10,518 nucleotides of DNA from Desulfobulbaceae bacterium (GTDB lineage: Bacteria > Desulfobacterota > Desulfobulbia > Desulfobulbales > Desulfobulbaceae). The stretch lies in contig SKJK01000147.1 in assembly GCA_007121995.1 (NCBI GenBank), positions 1 through 10,518 on the forward strand, given 5' to 3'. A program made the translations under genes and the position numbers. The notes under the pieces are model-generated. The model was not told the DNA's origin. It worked only from the letters and a program-made list of their open reading frames with translations, and ran no database searches. This document shows positions 8,530 to 10,518 of this stretch, one piece after another. Numbering within the stretch: position 1 is the first letter of the stretch; the number at the start of each line of letters is the position of its first letter.

Positions 8530-8620
8530 GGTACATCTCCTTGCCCTTCTCCAGTCTGTTTACCGCTTCCACATAAGCCGCTATCTGCGTCATGTCCACA
8601 TCGTCCATCCCTGTCCACAT
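8522..8620 (-). CDS. Possible 32-aa ORF overlapping the four-helix-bundle gene start
   Basis: An ATG at 8620 opens a 32-residue frame (MWTGMDDVDMTQIAAYVEAV, then NRLEKGKEMYLV) whose TGA overlaps the TTG start of the four-helix-bundle gene by 8 nt. The amphipathic helix AAYVEAVNRLEKGKEM looks protein-like. The overlap suggests translational coupling or the leftover C-terminus of a lost upstream gene. The ribosome binding site is poor for the first ATG; a second ATG at 8608 has a purine-rich lead. No family is recognised. Part of it is encoded by the GTGGAC repeat cluster. Confidence 0.35.
   Translation of the reverse strand: MWTGMDDVDMTQIAAYVEAVNRLEKGKEMYLV
8594..8618. repeat. Second GTCCAC repeat cluster, inverted relative to the first
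   Basis: On the + strand GTCCAC occurs at 8594 and 8613 with GTCCAT at 8603, spaced 9 and 10 nt. This is the reverse complement of the hexamer repeated at 8069-8101. The two clusters bracket the N-terminal two thirds of the four-helix-bundle gene in inverted orientation. Confidence 0.65.
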
Positions 8621-8727
8621 AACAGCTCATACCGCCACACCATTGCGCGTCAAGTGGATTTCTCTTTGATGAATCTTTTGATGGACTGGCGGAACCATGC
8701 ATAACGCCCCCTTTATCACTGGATGTA
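8621..8727. other. Short stretch with no assignable gene
   Basis: Nothing is recognised here. A minus-strand ATG at 8702, preceded by AAAGGGGG, opens a 61-codon frame that runs through the GTGGAC cluster to 8517. Its Ser/Gly/Cys-rich composition looks non-coding. A second minus-strand frame encodes WFRQSIKRFIKEKST before a stop and may be a gene remnant. None is supported enough to call. Confidence 0.3.
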
Positions 8728-8947
8728 TCATCCGGAGTGGGTGCAAATGTCAAGTGCGACCACGTTGGCAACATCATAAAGCATGTCGTCCAATCCGGCA
8801 TTACTGCTCTCGATAAACGGCAGGACCAGATCCAGAAGCTCTTGCCGGGAAACAAAATCCACCTTGTGCGAATCCAGCCGCTCTTGAATCTGAGACAACA
8901 GCTCTGCAACTGCGGCTCAGCAGGTCAAGGGCGCGTTGTCTGTTCAT
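8728..8947 (-). pseudogene. Frameshifted 72-codon gene of unknown function
   Basis: An ATG at 8947 has a clear ribosome binding site (CTGGAGG, seven bases upstream) and encodes MNRQRALDLLS, after which the frame deteriorates. Shifting by one base near 8911-8917 restores a natural-looking sequence: AVAELLSQIQERLDSHKVDF, then [20 protein letters not shown] and LDDMLYDVANVVALD, to a TGA at 8728. The total is 220 nt, exactly one base more than 73 codons, so a single insertion explains it. The ATG overlaps the TGA of the frame upstream (ATGA), as expected inside an operon. The repaired protein would be small, acidic and all-helical. No family is recognised. Decay, sequencing error and programmed frameshifting are alternatives. 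Confidence 0.55.
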
Positions 8948-9063
8948 AGCTCAGCCTCCAGAGGCAGTTCATCTTCCGGGCATTGGCGTATCCGAAACCG
9001 CCGGGCGCACGAGGTCCATTCAAGACCATCAGCCAAGATAACATCTGCTATACGGTATTCAAC
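8944..9063 (-). pseudogene. C-terminal remnant of an unidentified gene, coupled to the 72-codon gene
   Basis: This frame is open for 39 codons between stops and has no obvious start codon. It reads VEYRIADVILADGLEWTSCA, then RRFRIRQCPEDELPLEAEL and a TGA that overlaps the next ATG as ATGA. Composition is natural and the coupled end argues for a real C-terminus. The frame upstream (9275 to 9048, minus) ends with ETPSNFEL just where this one begins, one base out of phase, so the two may be halves of one broken gene. No family is recognised. Confidence 0.35.
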
Positions 9064-9264
9064 TCAAAATTCGAAGGAGTTTCGACGGATTTGCAACCGC
9101 TCCGGTAAGTAAGGGCATAATCCACAACGATGAGCGACAAACCATGTGGCTCGTCGCGTTCAAGGACGCCGGGCTGCTGTTCAGAACAACCCGGATCAGC
9201 ATCAAACCCCGCAAGGTCAACTGCATCGACCACGCCCTGGTGACATCGGTCAGCTCCGGCGTCC
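9064..9264. other. Ambiguous stretch, open on both strands, no gene assigned
   Basis: On the minus strand a GTG at 9275 begins a 75-codon frame (to 9048) that overlaps the end of the shifted upstream gene. It is rich in Asp and Cys. On the + strand an ATG at 9144 opens 63 codons (to 9335) with strong G/C at third positions, and the open frame extends back to about 9045. The two frames share codon boundaries, so third-position bias in one mirrors first-position G bias in the other. Composition alone cannot tell which, if either, is real. The minus strand is favoured by gene direction. Confidence 0.3.
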
Positions 9265-9823
9265 TCACCAACCACGACAGCCTGCTGGAGAAATTGCCCG
9301 ATAGCCGCGCTGGCGTTTGTCCCACATGCGGTTGAGCTGGGGCTGATCGGTCTCGGCGTAATTCAAGCCGCTCGACAAAGGCATCCTGCTCGCTTGGCTC
9401 AAGTGCTGCAATTGCTTTCAGCGCCTGCTCGAACATGCGTACCAAGGCGTTGAAATAGCCCTCGTCATCCATGCCGCAGTAGCCGAGCAGGTTCATGCAG
9501 GATTCGCAATAGAACACCGTCAGTTCCGCCAAACCTTCCGGCCGTCCTATGGCTTTCTTATAATCGGAGATTGCCGTCTTAGCCTTGGCGCCCGAAATGT
9601 CCTGATTGCGCATCACATCCGGACAAATCCAGCGGTCGATGGTGGACTTGTACGGTTCGAGCACATCCTCACCCAGGTCGAAGCGGGCATGGAGAAAAAC
9701 CTGATTATTCTTGCTGGCTGCGTACAGGTCCTGAATCAGGCCCAGCAGCACCGGACGGTCGAGGTCGGCAAGCTGGCTTTTGAGATCGGTCCATGTCGGT
9801 TTTTTCTTGTTCGACTTTTTCAT
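9265..9823 (-). CDS. Conserved hypothetical protein with probable frameshift after residue 153
   Basis: ATG 9823 lies 8 nt after the stop of the 110-aa gene. The product starts with a Lys-rich leader and WTDLKSQLADLDRPVLLGLI, then QDLYAASKNNQVFLHARF and a YKSTIDRWICPDV segment. It continues with AKTAISDYKKAIGRPEGLAE and DEGYFNALVRMFEQALKAI, a helical pattern remembered from conserved bacterial proteins of unknown function. After FVERL (residues 149-153, about 9365) the uninterrupted frame, which runs to 9059, turns into Arg/Ser/Pro-rich sequence. A one-base shift gives NYAETDQPQLNRMWDKRQRG before a stop at 9265; this is the end given here. From memory, family members continue with a Gly-Tyr-Gly-Val-Gly-Asp motif that is absent here, so the C-terminus may be lost or rearranged. 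Function is unknown. The partner gene upstream is likely in the same operon. Confidence 0.6.
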
Positions 9824-9831
9824 GGAACCCG

Positions 9832-10164
9832 CTATGCGCTCTTGGTAGCCCGAAAGGCGGAGTCGTCGGCCAGATGCAGATAGATGCGGCCGCTCAGTTC
9901 GCCATTTTCAATGACCGCCCAACCACGACCGCAGACCAAATCGTTCTCTTCCTGTCCGGACCAGGAGAACTCGAAGCGTGGTGTATTACCGCATTGCTCC
10001 ACCCGGCCATCAATATCCCCGGAGACCAGCCCGAACTTAAACTGTCCGGTCCCATCCGAGCCGATGCGGATAAATCCCGGCACCTCCATGTCGACGTGAT
10101 CCTGATCCCAGACCTCCATTTCGATGATGCGCCATTTCGCGACAAATTCGTTCAACTGCTTCAT
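9832..10164 (-). CDS. Conserved hypothetical protein, 110 aa
   Basis: The frame opens at 10200, but the ATG at 10164 is chosen because the product then starts MKQLNEFVAKWRIIEMEVWD, a natural N-terminus for this type of protein. The upstream residues read from the end of a repeat array. The sequence alternates short strands and turns: a Trp/Asp motif EVWDQDHVDMEVPGFIRI, RFEFSWSGQEEND, GRGWAVIENGELSGRIYLH and a DDSAFRATK end. This pattern recalls an all-beta, barrel-like small protein. I recall similar conserved proteins encoded beside the Lys-rich helical protein that follows 8 nt downstream, so the pair probably forms a unit. Neither has a known role. The ribosome binding site is weak (AAGG). 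No signal peptide or membrane segment is present. Confidence 0.75.
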   Translation of the reverse strand: MKQLNEFVAKWRIIEMEVWDQDHVDMEVPGFIRIGSDGTGQFKFGLVSGDIDGRVEQCGNTPRFEFSWSGQEENDLVCGRGWAVIENGELSGRIYLHLADDSAFRATKSA

Positions 10165-10201
10165 AGGATGCCTTACTGTTGCCTCAACCTGGCCCAACAA
10201 G

Positions 10202-10269
10202 ATGTCACAGCCCTTGTCATAGCGTTGTCACAGTTCATTGTCACAAGCCGTGTCGCGAGTTTGTCGCAA
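10202..10269. repeat. Six-unit TTGTCACAR repeat array with a pitch of about 12 bp
   Basis: Units on the + strand begin at 10202 (ATGTCACAG), 10214 (TTGTCATAG), 10225 (TTGTCACAG), 10238 (TTGTCACAA), 10250 (GTGTCGCGA) and 10261 (TTGTCGCAA). Spacings are 12, 11, 13, 12 and 11 nt with variable spacers. The array lies between the end of recognisable RhuM homology and the start of the 110-aa gene. It replaces the missing RhuM C-terminus, giving an out-of-family tail. Regular helical-turn spacing suggests a protein-binding array, or slippage products. Confidence 0.7.
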
Positions 10270-10517
10270 GTTTTCCACCGCCGTCTGGCCGTGGATGGCC
10301 CAGTGCAGCTTGTTCTGCACGGTGGCGAAAAAGCGCTTGGTGGCTTGGCTGTGACGTCGTAGTCGACGGAGTTTGCGTATATGTAATTGATTTTCTAGTA
10401 GAAATTGTGCTCGGAGAGGCGGATCTCGCGAACGCGTTGGAGCTGCTCTTCAAAGTACTGTTCGGTGAGGATGGAGCCGCCGCTTTTAATGCGCTCGTCA
10501 TCCATGACATAGCCTTT
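10228..10517 (-). pseudogene. RhuM-family protein, internal fragment with nonsense and frameshift mutations
   Basis: The frame enters from the right edge with KGYVMDDERIKSGGSILTEQ, then YFEEQLQRVREIRLSEHNFY, a recognisable central segment of the RhuM (virulence RhuM, phage-antirepressor-like) family. It then hits TAG (10395-10397) where the family usually has Gln, one transition from CAG. Beyond it KINYIYANSVDYDVTA continues in frame. A one-base deletion near 10347 shifts the remainder, QATKRFFATVQNKLHWAIHG followed by QTAVE, into another frame that ends at 10228. The usual region after HGQTAAE, about a hundred residues, is missing; the tail is encoded by the TTGTCACAR repeat array. Three independent lesions (stop, frameshift, C-terminal loss) make it non-functional. 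RhuM proteins have no settled biochemical role but are common in mobile and defence regions. Confidence 0.8.
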
Positions 10518-10518
10518 G

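Noticed and set aside
8517..8909. Minus-strand 130-codon frame between the four-helix gene and the broken 72-codon gene
   Set aside because: It runs out of phase through the better-supported VAELLSQIQERLD frame and is Cys/Trp/Ser-rich without pattern, so it is probably a shadow.
10202..10269. CRISPR array
   Set aside because: Units are only about 9 nt with 2-4 nt spacers, far below CRISPR repeat and spacer lengths, and no cas genes are present.
9793..10362. A 189-codon + strand frame across the hypothetical gene and the repeat array
   Set aside because: It is antisense to the convincing 110-aa gene and to the RhuM remnant.
10241..10510. Minus-strand 89-codon frame at the right edge
   Set aside because: It is out of phase with the RhuM-like translation; its Ser/Thr-rich product is a by-product of the neighbouring frames.

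Overview
The window looks like a bacterial chromosome of moderately high GC. The fatty-acid/aldehyde type metabolism at the left edge would suit a Desulfobacterota- or Pseudomonadota-like host, but no rRNA or other phylogenetic marker is present, so that placement is weak. The window splits into a short metabolic block on the + strand (positions 2-1133) and a long, entirely minus-strand accessory block (10517 down to 1172). The two blocks converge at a 16-bp perfect hairpin (1153-1192).

Left block: the C-terminal end of an aldehyde dehydrogenase that resembles gamma-aminobutyraldehyde dehydrogenases is followed, with a good ribosome binding site, by a crotonase-fold protein of 259 aa. That protein keeps the CoA/oxyanion-hole elements but lacks both catalytic glutamates of enoyl-CoA hydratase. 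In this it resembles ECHDC3-like proteins.

Central block (7815 to 1172, minus strand): a complete, apparently intact Wadjet anti-plasmid system in the order jetA-jetB-jetC-jetD. JetA is a DUF3375, MukF-like kleisin. JetB is a DUF4194, MukE-like subunit. JetC is an SMC/MukB-like ATPase with Walker A, ABC signature and Walker B motifs. JetD is a DUF3322/DUF2220 protein with a Toprim-like nuclease core. The DUF combination fits type I. The genes are packed with a 2-nt gap, an 8-nt overlap and a 4-nt ATGA overlap, so they are almost certainly co-transcribed and translationally coupled. By established knowledge, JetABC forms a loop-extruding SMC complex that recognises small circular DNA, and JetD cuts it.

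Upstream of jetA on the same strand is a TTG-started gene for a four-helix-bundle (23S-intervening-sequence-like) protein with a C-terminal suffix domain. It is separated from jetA by 78 nt that hold an imperfect 12-bp hairpin. The interdomain linker of this gene is encoded by four 9-nt GTGGAC-type repeats (+ strand), and a second cluster of the same hexamer in opposite orientation lies just 5' of the gene.

Right block (8530-10518): a decaying minus-strand cassette. From right to left it holds the middle of a RhuM-family gene broken by a nonsense codon and a 1-nt deletion, a six-unit TTGTCACAR repeat array with a pitch of about 12 bp, an intact 110-aa conserved hypothetical gene, a second conserved hypothetical gene whose C-terminus seems frameshifted, and at least one 72-codon gene broken by a single extra base. 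This looks like defence-island or accessory debris beside a functional Wadjet operon. No IS element, integrase, tRNA, rRNA or CRISPR array was recognised.
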